This document shows positions 41,822-50,960 of a stretch of 53,333 bases of DNA, one piece after another; positions within the stretch are counted from its first letter, which is position 1, and every line of letters starts with the position of its first letter. The notes beneath the pieces were generated by a model. It did not search any database and was not told the DNA's origin. It worked only from the letters and a program-made list of their open reading frames with translations. The translations under genes were made by a program, and so were the position numbers. This stretch comes from Oligoflexia bacterium (GTDB taxonomy: Bacteria; Bdellovibrionota; UBA1018). Location of the stretch: the NCBI GenBank assembly GCA_903881565.1, contig CAIRTR010000115.1, forward strand, positions 1 through 53,333, given 5' to 3'.

Positions 41822-42518
41822 GAACGAGCCCTTCCATTCGGCTCACAACCTCATCAAGTGTCAAGGTCGTTGTATCAATATCGATGGCATCCGGCGCACG
41901 CTTCAGAGGCGCAATGCTACGGGTGGTATCGCCATGATCACGCAGTTCGATCTGGCGCTTGACCTCTTCAAAAGAAGGCGCGTCTTTGCCACTGATCTCC
42001 AGCTCATAAAGCCTGCGCTTGGCGCGCTCTTCAACACTGGCCGTGAGAAAAAACTTCAGGTCTGCATCTGGGAAAACCACAGTGCCAATGTCACGGCCCT
42101 CTAATATGGTCCGGCCCACACAGCCCAGACGACGCTGTAAATCGAGCAATGCCGCTCGCACTTCAGGAATCGCGGAAATCCGCGACGACGCCATACTCAC
42201 TTCAGGCGTCCGGATGAGAAGACTGACATCTCGCCCGTCGGCCAAAATCCGATTCTCGGGATCCGCGCCCACGATTCGGCGAAACTCAAATCGAGCCGAG
42301 CGTGCAATCTCAATCGCCGCAGCCGTCTCGAGGGCGGGAGTTTCCAGTTTCTTTTCCAAGGTCAATAAAGCCAAGGCGCGGTAGATAGCTCCGGTATCAA
42401 CGTGGACGTATCCTAGGGCCTGAGCCAAACGCCTTGTGGCTGAGCTCTTGCCTGTACCCGCCGGGCCATCAATTGCGATCACAGGACCCTGTTTTGGAGC
42501 AAGATTTGACAATGACAT
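41805..42518 (-). CDS. cmk: Cytidylate kinase
   Basis: A 237-residue P-loop kinase that phosphorylates CMP/dCMP. Walker A is IAIDGPAGTGKSSATRRLA, followed by YVHVDTGAIYRALALL, ILADGRDVSLLIRTPEVS and EGRDIGTVVFPDADLKFFL, the classic Cmk motifs. It sits 9 nt downstream of the DUF366 gene and overlaps the heptosyltransferase gene, so it belongs to the same transcription unit. Confidence 0.95.
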   Translation of the reverse strand: MSLSNLAPKQGPVIAIDGPAGTGKSSATRRLAQALGYVHVDTGAIYRALALLTLEKKLETPALETAAAIEIARSARFEFRRIVGADPENRILADGRDVSLLIRTPEVSMASSRISAIPEVRAALLDLQRRLGCVGRTILEGRDIGTVVFPDADLKFFLTASVEERAKRRLYELEISGKDAPSFEEVKRQIELRDHGDTTRSIAPLKRAPDAIDIDTTTLTLDEVVSRMEGLVRERVS

Positions 42519-42527
42519 GCCCCCTGA

Positions 42528-43121
42528 CTACACCACGGCTCGCACCTTGGTGCAAGCCCACTGAATGCTCTCCCACTCTTGCTGAAACCGGCTCAAAACC
42601 TCGGGAACCCATTGTTCTGGCGCAACCCCGAGCTCCGACAAACCAATGGCCGGGACAGGAGCACCTTCAGGATCGATATTAATTCCTGAGTGCATGAGCA
42701 CCGACACGGGAGAAGCAGTCACGATTGAAACTGAGAGTTTACGTGCATGATCGCCCTCACCCACAAAAAGGTCATCTCCAGAGCGGCGCACGCGCGGGCC
42801 GCCAGCCTGGATCAGGCTTTCGTTCAAGGATTCGGCCAAAGTGGCCATAAACAGGCGCTGAATCCAAACCCCTTCGCGCAAGGTCGCGCCAAAAAACTCA
42901 CCGATAAAATGCACCATCCACTTGGCTTTGATGTGATCCGAAACCAGGCGATCTTCCCAATCCACGAGGTGCTCCGTTTTGACATCGCACCCTCCGATAA
43001 AGGCTCCCAGGGACTGGCCCTTCAGACCAAGACGCGAGAGCAAAAAATGAGGGGAAAGTTCCACGCCGGTATAGGCGAGTTCCTGCTTTAAAAAATGAGT
43101 CGAGAGTTGTGAGAGTGACAT
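42528..43121 (-). CDS. DUF366 family protein
   Basis: A 197-residue protein matching the DUF366 pattern: GAFIGGCDVKTEHLVDWED, KAKWMVHFIGEFFG, GDDLFVGEGDHARKLSVSIV and SVLMHSGINIDPEGAPV. The family is conserved in several deep-branching and deltaproteobacterial lineages, without a known reaction; aspartate/glutamate clusters suggest a metal-dependent enzyme. I place the start at ATG 43121, just after the queC stop; an upstream ATG at 43160 would overlap queC by 34 nt. Its position after queDC hints at, but does not prove, a link to queuosine or deazapurine metabolism. Confidence 0.75.
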   Translation of the reverse strand: MSLSQLSTHFLKQELAYTGVELSPHFLLSRLGLKGQSLGAFIGGCDVKTEHLVDWEDRLVSDHIKAKWMVHFIGEFFGATLREGVWIQRLFMATLAESLNESLIQAGGPRVRRSGDDLFVGEGDHARKLSVSIVTASPVSVLMHSGINIDPEGAPVPAIGLSELGVAPEQWVPEVLSRFQQEWESIQWACTKVRAVV

Positions 43122-43126
43122 AAGTG

Positions 43127-43774
43127 CTAGGACACTAGTGCGCGAGCGAGTCTTTGGCAAGACTCACATTGACCACAAGCGGTCTCTCCCCCCAAATAAC
43201 AGCTCCAAAGAAGCTCAAAAGGAAACGAAGGGACTTCTCGCCTAAGTTTAGCGACAATCTCGCGCTTATCGAGCTCCACCGTGTGGCAACTCACCCTGAC
43301 TTTTCCGCGAGTGGAATATTCGAAGCCCTGATTGAGCTGCTCCATGAAGGCGGCTGAGTTATCGGGGAAGGTTTGAGCCTCTTCTCGATTGAATCCGACC
43401 AGGACTTCAGAGGCGCCCAAACTTTCAGCATAAGCCGCCGCCACGTTGATCAAAACCCCGTTACGGTTAGGGACCCAGACCCGATCTGCAGACTTTTCCG
43501 TTACAGACTTATTATCCAGATCGGCCTTTGCAACTTGCGGAACTGCGGCTCCCGCTTGTGTAAGCGAACTCCCGCCTAGGGCACCAAGCCAGCGAAGGTC
43601 CAAAACCAGATTTTTCACACCGAAGTGCTTACTAAGCGCTTGAGCGGCACGGATTTCACTGTGAGCTGCTTTTTGCCCATAATCAGCCGTCAGAGCCAAG
43701 ACGCAAGTGGAGGCCGAGAACGCAAGGTTTGCGGCTGAGTCCAAGCCCCCGGATAACAAAACAACACAGCTCAT
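43127..43774 (-). CDS. queC: 7-cyano-7-deazaguanine synthase QueC
   Basis: A 215-residue ATP-dependent ligase that converts 7-carboxy-7-deazaguanine to preQ0, for queuosine tRNA modification. The PP-loop is LLSGGLDSAANLA and the C-terminal zinc site is CGQCESCQ with the upstream Cys of WSCYLGG. ATG 43774 follows queD by 2 nt. A longer frame (to 43816) would overlap queD. QueE and the first enzyme QueF/FolE are not in the window. Confidence 0.93.
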   Translation of the reverse strand: MSCVVLLSGGLDSAANLAFSASTCVLALTADYGQKAAHSEIRAAQALSKHFGVKNLVLDLRWLGALGGSSLTQAGAAVPQVAKADLDNKSVTEKSADRVWVPNRNGVLINVAAAYAESLGASEVLVGFNREEAQTFPDNSAAFMEQLNQGFEYSTRGKVRVSCHTVELDKREIVAKLRREVPSFPFELLWSCYLGGETACGQCESCQRLARALVS

Positions 43775-43776
43775 AT

Positions 43777-44175
43777 TCAAGTTCTCGGGGACTCGCCCAG
43801 ATAGGTGGCAGAACAACGATCGTTTTCAAGGACCGCAACCCGATCAATCCAGACCTTGTGATCACCTTTGTTTAGAACCGCAATCTCACGGGTCAGATGA
43901 TTGTAAGCGAGACGCGCGATTTGCTCCGCACTGGGGTTGATGTCTTTGAAGTCTTCGAGGAGGTTTAGATCTTGGTGGTCCCAACGGGCGACTAATTCCT
44001 TCACCGATTTTTTCAGGATTCTAAAATCAACAGACATCCCAATGGAATCCAAACCGTGGGAGCGCGCGAAAACGTGCATCTTCCAATTGTGGCCATGGGG
44101 TCTTGCGCAATCGCCTTGGTATCCGATTAAATGATGCGCAGCAGGAAACTCGACTTCAACACGAACTTCAAACAC
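43777..44175 (-). CDS. queD: 6-carboxy-5,6,7,8-tetrahydropterin synthase QueD
   Basis: A 132-residue pterin-type enzyme that converts dihydroneopterin triphosphate to carboxy-tetrahydropterin in preQ0 synthesis. The zinc His residues are in FPAAHHLIGY and RPHGHNWKM, and the nucleophile Cys lies in GDCARPHGH. NPSAEQIARLAY is also typical. Its start overlaps the upstream transglycosylase by 8 nt. Confidence 0.93.
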   Translation of the reverse strand: MFEVRVEVEFPAAHHLIGYQGDCARPHGHNWKMHVFARSHGLDSIGMSVDFRILKKSVKELVARWDHQDLNLLEDFKDINPSAEQIARLAYNHLTREIAVLNKGDHKVWIDRVAVLENDRCSATYLGESPRT

Positions 44176-44890
44176 GCGGCCTCCGAGGAACTTTGACGAC
44201 AGACACTTTGCGATAGGCGCGCATTTCTGGAACCCCTCTTTTTATAGCTTCATAGTAACGTTTCGTCTGAGTGGGCTTGAAACTCGGCCGCGCGCGCAAC
44301 TCATTGAGTTTCGCCGGACCCACATTATAAGCCGCTAGCAGGAAGTAACTTGAAAGCCCCTCGTACTGCTCACGAAGGTGCGACAAATAAGCGATCCCTA
44401 GGGTAAGATTCACAAACGGATCGGTCAGGATCCTTTCCATTGCCTTGAGGACTTCGGGACCTTCTTGAGGCAATCCCAAAATTCCGGGCAGCGCAACCTC
44501 ACCAGAGCGAGCAACCATCAATGCCGTCGCAGGCATCAACTGCATCAAACCCACGGCGCCGGCAGGTGATACGATCTTCACTCGAAAGTCGCTCTCAACT
44601 TGAATCAAAGACAATATAAACGCTGGGTCAAAACGATGCTTATGACAAAGCCTTAGTAAATGTCTTGCAAGTTTAGTGGTTTGGGACTGCGGGAATAAAT
44701 CCAAGTTATCAGAAAAAACATCTGAAACGCGCTGAGTCGAAATTAAATGATAGGCATCAACGCGAGGTGCGTGAGCCAGGCTGAAAGAAAAGTCATCTGT
44801 TGGATCAGCTTGAAGCAAGCTTATCGTGGCCACTGCGACCACAACTCCCACAAACGAAGACCAATTAATAAGACGTCCAAAAAACTTCAT
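44168..44890 (-). CDS. Lytic murein transglycosylase (SLT domain)
   Basis: A 240-residue protein with an N-terminal membrane anchor or uncleaved signal (WSSFVGVVVAVATISLLQ) and a lysozyme-like transglycosylase domain. The catalytic Glu is in LSLIQVESDFRVKIVSPAGAVGLMQLMP, and the C-terminal motifs are AYNVGPAKLNE and TKRYYEAI. It cleaves peptidoglycan glycan strands. I use ATG 44890; the frame is open to 45076, but that extension is polar, lies before the membrane anchor and looks non-coding. It heads the minus-strand run down to rfaE1. Confidence 0.85.
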   Translation of the reverse strand: MKFFGRLINWSSFVGVVVAVATISLLQADPTDDFSFSLAHAPRVDAYHLISTQRVSDVFSDNLDLFPQSQTTKLARHLLRLCHKHRFDPAFILSLIQVESDFRVKIVSPAGAVGLMQLMPATALMVARSGEVALPGILGLPQEGPEVLKAMERILTDPFVNLTLGIAYLSHLREQYEGLSSYFLLAAYNVGPAKLNELRARPSFKPTQTKRYYEAIKRGVPEMRAYRKVSVVKVPRRPRV

Positions 44891-45126
44891 AATACTTTTT
44901 AAAGCAAAATCTGGGCTCAACGAGCGTGTCACCGAATTCGCATCGGAGCCGAGTCCTAGAGCCCTTCTTAAGCTTTCGGGGACCTTACTCAGAGGGGGCG
45001 AGTGTGTAAAGTAATATGTTGAAAATGGTGACGCGGCGCAATTAACGCACACCTCAGTGATGATGCTATGCGTCATTACTCAATCTTCTCCCTTTATTTC
45101 CGATAAGACTCAGAGGTGGTCTGACC

Positions 45127-46482
45127 ATGAACATTACAACTCCAAGTTTAAAATCGGGTTTTATTCTCCTGGCTGCAATCGCGCTGACACATACGGGATG
45201 CAACTCCGAAGATTCGCCAAGCACATCCGTAACCTCAAACAATGTGAGCGCAGCCCCGGCCAGCACTTTAGGCGATAATGCAAGTGGAGGCGACAGCGGC
45301 GACACCTCAGCTGGAGCTCCCGGCGGATCGTCCGGGGGAGATTCAGGCAGTTATAGTGGTGGCGGAAAAGGAGGCAATTCGACAGGCCCGCAACTGCCCC
45401 CAGGGCTAGTGGCCTGCTCCGGAAATGTCATTTTTGATTCACTCCCGATTTCACTCACTGACCTGGGAGGATCCGGAATCATCCCCCTAGGAAACCTCAA
45501 TCCCCCTGCACACACTTTTCCCACCTTTCACACCTACTATCAGATCAAGGACTCTAATGGAGGGGGCGCACCCGTCGACAAAATTACCGTCTATGCTCCG
45601 GGGGACATGATTATCGGCAGCATTTCATCCGTTCGAACCGTCGCCTCAGGAAAGACCGATTACAAAGCAGTCTTCTACCCTTGCGCAGATTTTGAAGGAT
45701 ATTTTGATCACCTCTCCGAACTATCCGCAGATCTTAAATCTGCCTTTGATGCCGCTAGCGGAAACTGCCAGACCTACGACCCAGGAACCGGAAACGTTGA
45801 ACTGTGCTCAAAACCGCTGAGTTTCGCTATCAAATCAGGCGCAGTACTCGGATCCGCCGGCGGTCCCACAACGGATTCCGCAGCGCTGGATTTTGGCGGT
45901 CGCGACAAACGGGTGTCGAGCCTCAGCTTCGTTACACCCGCCCGTCTTCAGCAGGGAGCAAACGGTTTTGATTTGGCTCATGTCGTTTGCCCGAGCGATT
46001 ATTTCAGATCCGACCTCAAGGCTCAGCTCGAGGCAAAATATGCAGGAAAAAGCGGGGCAAACCCCGCTTGCGGTGTTTTTGCGCAAGACCTCAAGAATAC
46101 AGCGCAAGGTTTATGGTATTTGGCCGGCACAACCAACCCTGTGACCAGCGAAGCCTCACACTTTGCCTTTGCTCATAGCAACACTGATCCGTCGAAGCCT
46201 GTTTTGTCAGTCGGCAATTCAACTGTTGGGTCAGGCGCTTTTTCGTATACAGCCTCTAACTCGGGGCTCAAGAATCGCGATCCGGCAGAAATCTCCGCCG
46301 ATGGAAACGTTTACTGCTTCGAATCACTTACAAAGTCTCTATCCGGGGGAAGTGCTGCAGGAATCATTTTCATTTTGCAGATCCCCACTGCAGCAACACT
46401 TAAGCTTGAGAAGAAATCAGCGAACGCCTGCGGCGACGGCCCATGGACATTCTCTCAAGCTGCCGTGGCATTTGAAAGATAA
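45127..46482 (+). CDS. Secreted lipoprotein of unknown function
   Basis: A 451-residue protein with a lipoprotein signal (ILLAAIALTHTGC, lipobox THTGC, acylated Cys about residue 25). A low-complexity Gly/Ser/Asp tract (about 50-95) follows, probably a flexible linker from the membrane. The rest contains paired Cys residues (for example CSKPL, NPACG, SANACGDG) suggesting disulfides, and no family I recognise. It is a lone plus-strand gene between two minus-strand genes. The ATG lacks a strong Shine-Dalgarno sequence. Confidence 0.7.
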   Translation: MNITTPSLKSGFILLAAIALTHTGCNSEDSPSTSVTSNNVSAAPASTLGDNASGGDSGDTSAGAPGGSSGGDSGSYSGGGKGGNSTGPQLPPGLVACSGNVIFDSLPISLTDLGGSGIIPLGNLNPPAHTFPTFHTYYQIKDSNGGGAPVDKITVYAPGDMIIGSISSVRTVASGKTDYKAVFYPCADFEGYFDHLSELSADLKSAFDAASGNCQTYDPGTGNVELCSKPLSFAIKSGAVLGSAGGPTTDSAALDFGGRDKRVSSLSFVTPARLQQGANGFDLAHVVCPSDYFRSDLKAQLEAKYAGKSGANPACGVFAQDLKNTAQGLWYLAGTTNPVTSEASHFAFAHSNTDPSKPVLSVGNSTVGSGAFSYTASNSGLKNRDPAEISADGNVYCFESLTKSLSGGSAAGIIFILQIPTAATLKLEKKSANACGDGPWTFSQAAVAFER

Positions 46483-46492
46483 GAGCCACTCC

Positions 46493-46999
46493 CTAGAACT
46501 CCTCCCGCTCACCCTTCAAAGGCAGCGTCATCTGATAGCCGTCCTCTTTCGTAGAGGGCCCCTTCGTATACGCGTCTTTCAAAACGCGCGTAATCGTAAA
46601 GCCCAAACTGTCATAGAGCGCAACCGCCGAGGCATTAGACTTCCTCACATCGAGCAACATCTGCGTGCAGCTACGACGCAATGCCTCATTTAGCGCTGCC
46701 CTCATCATCAACCTTGCAAAGCCCTTACGTCTGCAACCAGGCGCGACAACCACAGAGAGAATCTGCGCGTCTTCCAAAAGCGTCCAAAACACGATGTAAC
46801 CGCCCACTCGCTCATCCGTTTCATCATCCGTCAAAACCAGAAAATGCCCGTGAGGCTTCGCAAGTTCAGCCTGAAAATGCGCAAGGTTCCAGGGCGCCAC
46901 TTGACACGCATTTTCAATTTCCAAGATTTGTGGAAAATCCTCGGGCACCACCGGACGAAGACTCCACCCCTCAATTTGATATTGCTTAAGTTCAGGCAT
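46493..46999 (-). CDS. rimI: Ribosomal protein S18 N-acetyltransferase RimI-like
   Basis: A 168-residue GNAT protein. It has the RimI features: LRPVVPEDFPQILEIENAC, the acetyl-CoA loop VVVAPGCRRKGFARLMM, and LLDVRKSNASAVALYDSLGF. RimI acetylates the N-terminal Ala of S18. I start at ATG 46999; the frame is open to 47041 and would overlap the thrS upstream region. It is convergent with the lipoprotein and divergent from thrS. Confidence 0.82.
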   Translation of the reverse strand: MPELKQYQIEGWSLRPVVPEDFPQILEIENACQVAPWNLAHFQAELAKPHGHFLVLTDDETDERVGGYIVFWTLLEDAQILSVVVAPGCRRKGFARLMMRAALNEALRRSCTQMLLDVRKSNASAVALYDSLGFTITRVLKDAYTKGPSTKEDGYQMTLPLKGEREEF

Positions 47000-47058
47000 A
47001 AAATCGTCTTCGCATAAATTTGCGCCATGAGCAAACTTCATGCTAGATTTCTTTGCTT

Positions 47059-48834
47059 ATGGACGCACTTAACGAGATTCAAGAACCCGAGATTCATTCC
47101 GAAATTGAAACCCTTCGCCACTCCTGCGCGCACGTCATGGCCCACGCCATCCAGCGGCTTTGGCCTCAGGCAAAATTCGGGATTGGTCCCACCATTGAAA
47201 ACGGTTTTTACTACGACGTCGATCTGGATGTGAAGCTTGTCCCTGAGGATCTCCCAAAGATCGCTAAAATGATGACCACGCTGATCGTTGACAATCAGGC
47301 CTTTGAGCGCACCGAGCACTCCATCGAAGAAGCGATTGAGATCTTTAGAAATCTCAATCAACCCTTTAAAATTGAAATCATCGAAACCCTGCGTGACACC
47401 CTAAAAGCCACCACGGTCAGCACTTATAAAGAGGGCGACTTCTTGGATCTGTGCCGGGGCCCGCATATTCCGAAAACCGGTCAGATCAAAGCGTTCAAGC
47501 TTTTGTCGCTTGCCGGTGCCTACTGGCGTGGCGATGAGAAAAACAAGCAGCTTCAACGAATTTACGGAACCGCTTTTCTCAACAAGGCTGAACTTGAAGA
47601 GCATTTAAACCTGATCGAAGAAGCCAAGAAGCGCGATCATCGTAAATTGGGCAAGGAACTTGATTTGTTCAGCTTCCATCCCGAAGCCCCTGCCAGCCCA
47701 TTTTTTCATCCCAAAGGCACTGTCATTTATAATCGCCTCGTCGAATACGTTCGAAAACTCTACGGTCCTTTTGAATATGACGAAATCATCACGCCCCAAG
47801 TTTTGGACGTGGCGCTTTGGCATAAGAGCGGGCACTACGACAACTATAAAGAGAGCATGTATTTTACCGAAGTCGACGAAAGACAGTTCGCGCTTAAGCC
47901 GATGAACTGTCCGGCGGCGACGTTTGTGTATGCTTCGCAAAAACGCTCGTATCGCGACTTGCCTCTGCGCCTGGCCGATTTTGGCCGACTTCACCGCTAT
48001 GAAAAATCTGGCGTAACTGCCGGACTCACTCGCGTTCGTTCATTTTGCCAAGATGACGCTCATATTTTTTGCTCCTCCGATCAGATCGCCAATGAGATTA
48101 AGCGCGTTGTGGAGATGATTCTAAAAACCTACGACCTGTTTGGCTTTAGCGACATCAAGATTTTCCTATCGACGCGACCTGAAAAACGCGTGGGTTCGGA
48201 TGCCCTTTGGGATCAAGCCGAAGGCGCCTTAAAAGAAGTCTTGGACGCATTAGGACGCCCTTATCAGATCAATCCTGGCGATGGCGCTTTTTACGGCCCC
48301 AAGATTGACTTCAACGTGCGAGACGCCTTGAAACGGTTCCATCAATTGGGAACAATACAACTCGATTTCAACATGCCGGATCGCTTTGATCTGAACTATA
48401 CGACCTCCGAAAACACGGCGCAAAGACCCGTCATGGTTCATCGAGCTGTTTTAGGGTCTATTGAACGCTTCATGGGAATCCTGATTGAGCACGTCGCCGG
48501 TGCGTTCCCCTTCTGGCTTGCGCCAGTGCAGGCACGCCTGGTTTCTATCAAAGATCCTCATATCGAATACTGCAAAGCATTTGCAAACCAGCTTAAAAGC
48601 CTCGGAATTCGTGTGGATGTCGATAGCCGTAACGAATCCATGGGGCTTAAGACGCGTGAGGCGCAGACGGCGAAAATTCCGTTCGCGCTTGTGGCCGGCG
48701 ATCGCGAGATGGAAGCCTCCCAATTTGCGGTTCGCAAATATGGTGAGCGCGAATCCAAAGTCATGACTCAAGATGAGATCTTGGCCTTGTTCAAAGAACT
48801 CAATTCAGTTCCAGAAAAAGTAACGAGAGACTGA
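47059..48834 (+). CDS. thrS: Threonyl-tRNA synthetase, TGS-less
   Basis: A 591-residue class II synthetase. The editing domain starts at once (ETLRHSCAHVMAHAI). The catalytic core has MNCPAATFVYASQKRSYRDLPLRLADFGRLHRYEKSG, SFCQDDAHIFC, and the zinc ligands in MNCP and DAH; the anticodon domain follows FPFWLAPVQARLVS. The usual N-terminal TGS domain of about 60 residues is absent; a TTG six bases upstream would add only two residues. There is no clear Shine-Dalgarno sequence. TGS-less forms are known and are active. Confidence 0.92.
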   Translation: MDALNEIQEPEIHSEIETLRHSCAHVMAHAIQRLWPQAKFGIGPTIENGFYYDVDLDVKLVPEDLPKIAKMMTTLIVDNQAFERTEHSIEEAIEIFRNLNQPFKIEIIETLRDTLKATTVSTYKEGDFLDLCRGPHIPKTGQIKAFKLLSLAGAYWRGDEKNKQLQRIYGTAFLNKAELEEHLNLIEEAKKRDHRKLGKELDLFSFHPEAPASPFFHPKGTVIYNRLVEYVRKLYGPFEYDEIITPQVLDVALWHKSGHYDNYKESMYFTEVDERQFALKPMNCPAATFVYASQKRSYRDLPLRLADFGRLHRYEKSGVTAGLTRVRSFCQDDAHIFCSSDQIANEIKRVVEMILKTYDLFGFSDIKIFLSTRPEKRVGSDALWDQAEGALKEVLDALGRPYQINPGDGAFYGPKIDFNVRDALKRFHQLGTIQLDFNMPDRFDLNYTTSENTAQRPVMVHRAVLGSIERFMGILIEHVAGAFPFWLAPVQARLVSIKDPHIEYCKAFANQLKSLGIRVDVDSRNESMGLKTREAQTAKIPFALVAGDREMEASQFAVRKYGERESKVMTQDEILALFKELNSVPEKVTRD

Positions 48835-48836
48835 TT

Positions 48837-50267
48837 TTGAAGCCCACCCATCAAGCCTTGAGAAACGCACGCACGATTTATGATGCCCTCTATGGGTTTA
48901 TCCCCATTACGGAGTGGGAAGAAAAAATCATCAATTCTCCGCTTTTTCAGCGCCTGCGTTGGGTAAAACAACTGAGTTTCGCCAACTACATTTTCCCGGG
49001 CGCGGAACACAATCGTTTTGCCCACTCCATTGGCGTGATGCACTCAATGGAAGCCATGCTTCAATCCACAGGCCTTTCGGTTGCGGATCATGAACTTTTT
49101 AATCCTCGCGCTAAAAGTGCCCCGGTCATGCTCCACAAAAGCATGCGCATCGCAGCTCTTCTGCATGACATCGGTACTTTTCCGTTTAGTCACGCCGTGG
49201 AAAAAGCCTACTTGCGCCGGGGCGCTCAAAAAGGCGAAGTTCGTCACACCAAGGATGGCAAAGACAAGCCGCTGAAGGATCTGCCCAACTCTCATGAACA
49301 CCTTGGATCGTTCATTATTAAAAACACGCGCTACGAAGGCGGACTCACACGGATTCTTGAAGATTACGGCTTTGATATTCAATTGATTTCAAGAATCATC
49401 AAAGGCGATTGCCCGCATCTCTTTGCCAATCAAATGGTGCACTCGGATCTGGATGCCGATCGCATGGATTATCTGATGCGCGATGCGCACTATACCGGCC
49501 TCAAATATGGGCAATTTGACCGCGACTATATTTTAGCCAATTTAGTCACGTTTGAGACGAAGAATGGCCAAACCGGATTTGGGGTGCGCGAAAATGCAGC
49601 CTTGGCAGTTGAGGATTTTTTAATCGCTCGCTTTAGCTGGTACAGCCAAGTCGTGCGCAATCCAGCGTCCGCCAAGTTTGACGTGATTTCGACTCATCTT
49701 ACCGATGCTTTTTTGGATGCAAAGCTCATGTATACGTTTAATGACCTGCTTGAGTTTGTTGAGCGAGGCGATGAGCGTTTCTTTTGGTGGAGCGATTTAT
49801 CGTTCATCACGCGATGCCAGGAGATCCGGTTAAAGACCTTGATCAAGGACCCCCGCATTCAACAACTCAACGAAATGCTGCTTTATCGCAAGCCGCCTAA
49901 AACCTTGCATCTTCCGCTGCTGGATCATCGCCTCTTGAAAACCACTCGCAATGGGCGCAAAGAGCGCGACGAGCTGCAAACGAAGATCCAACGCAAACTA
50001 GCCGAGTTTGAAACAGCGCTTAAGAAGTCGCGCAAGCCCAATGCATGGCTGCTGGTGGACATCCCCGAACATGGAGTTTCCTTCACACGCGGCAAAGGAT
50101 TGGATGCGGTACAAGTGGTTTCCAAGTCTGGTGAAGTGAGAGCGCTTGTGGATCGACCCAATGCTATCTTACATAATCTTGCAGACATAGAGCACTTTGC
50201 GCCCAACGTGTACGCCAATGACGTGGCCCATGGCGTGCTCTTGGAAAAGGGATTAGTGCGGAGCTAG
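48837..50267 (+). CDS. HD-domain phosphohydrolase (SAMHD1/dNTPase-like)
   Basis: A 476-residue protein of the COG1078 HD superfamily. The metal-binding HD motif is in RIAALLHDIGTFPFSHAVEK, with an upstream H in FAHSIGVMH, a later His in SHEHLGSFII and the second Asp in HSDLDADRMDYLMRDAHY. Substrate is probably dNTP or another phosphate ester, but cannot be fixed. The likely start is TTG 48837, 2 nt after the thrS stop, preceded by a weak GAGAG; the two genes are probably cotranscribed. Confidence 0.85.
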   Translation: MKPTHQALRNARTIYDALYGFIPITEWEEKIINSPLFQRLRWVKQLSFANYIFPGAEHNRFAHSIGVMHSMEAMLQSTGLSVADHELFNPRAKSAPVMLHKSMRIAALLHDIGTFPFSHAVEKAYLRRGAQKGEVRHTKDGKDKPLKDLPNSHEHLGSFIIKNTRYEGGLTRILEDYGFDIQLISRIIKGDCPHLFANQMVHSDLDADRMDYLMRDAHYTGLKYGQFDRDYILANLVTFETKNGQTGFGVRENAALAVEDFLIARFSWYSQVVRNPASAKFDVISTHLTDAFLDAKLMYTFNDLLEFVERGDERFFWWSDLSFITRCQEIRLKTLIKDPRIQQLNEMLLYRKPPKTLHLPLLDHRLLKTTRNGRKERDELQTKIQRKLAEFETALKKSRKPNAWLLVDIPEHGVSFTRGKGLDAVQVVSKSGEVRALVDRPNAILHNLADIEHFAPNVYANDVAHGVLLEKGLVRS

Positions 50268-50358
50268 CGACAGTTTTTTGACACCTCTGGGTTATGGCCA
50301 CCCTCGCAAGTCAAACGACCCCCTTCCCATCTCCAAGAAAACAGCGTACGCTTTTAGG

Positions 50359-50799
50359 ATGTTGACTGAAAACGAATTAGAAATGATCCGAAAAGAATTC
50401 TCCCCCGAAGACATCGCGAAACTCATCGCAGAAGTCGAGCGACTTCGTGGGCAAGTGCAAAACTACAATGTCTCGATCACCCAAAAGATCGACACCATTG
50501 AAACGGATATGGAGCTGCTTCTCGAAGAGAACTCCAGACTCGTCGGTGTAAAAGAAGGCCTAGGCGTCGAGCGCGATGCCTGCATCGGACTTTTAGCGCG
50601 TTTCGCGCGCACGAATGGGATCAATACCGGCGTGACGTCAAACAACACGGTGGTGATCGATTTACCAGGCGGCCAAGTGAACTGGCAGTTTAACGCGGAT
50701 GAAACTCATCTCTTTGAAACGCTCCCCCCTTATGAGGGAACTGTTGAAAATGTCAGCATTGAAGAGAAGTACAATCGCGTGATGAACCCAGGGATTTGA
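50359..50799 (+). CDS. Coiled-coil hypothetical protein
   Basis: A 146-residue cytosolic protein of unknown family. The first two thirds are coiled-coil-prone (EDIAKLIAEVERLRGQVQNY and MELLLEENSRLVGVKEGLG); the end is an acidic globular piece (VIDLPGGQVNWQFNADETHL). The ATG at 50359 is the first plausible start; the frame is open to a TTG at 50278, but that N-terminus is Pro/Lys-rich with no support. It follows the HD gene after 91 bp. Confidence 0.6.
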   Translation: MLTENELEMIRKEFSPEDIAKLIAEVERLRGQVQNYNVSITQKIDTIETDMELLLEENSRLVGVKEGLGVERDACIGLLARFARTNGINTGVTSNNTVVIDLPGGQVNWQFNADETHLFETLPPYEGTVENVSIEEKYNRVMNPGI

Positions 50800-50960
50800 T
50801 TTCTCGGGATCGCCCGCCTGCTCTAAACCGACAACATTTTGACGCATAACTATTCGCCACTCTCAACGACGCAGCGCTTGTTTGCCTTTCGCTTTTTTTA
50901 GTTCATACTAAGGGGAAGCGTGTGGTTCCAGAATGGAACCACATTTGAGAAAGGCCATGG

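Noticed and set aside
44891-45076. N-terminal extension of the lytic transglycosylase
   Set aside because: It would put about 60 polar residues before the membrane anchor; ATG 44890 begins directly ahead of the hydrophobic segment.
46163-46693. 176-residue plus-strand ORF
   Set aside because: Overlaps the lipoprotein end and lies antisense to rimI; no recognisable motif.
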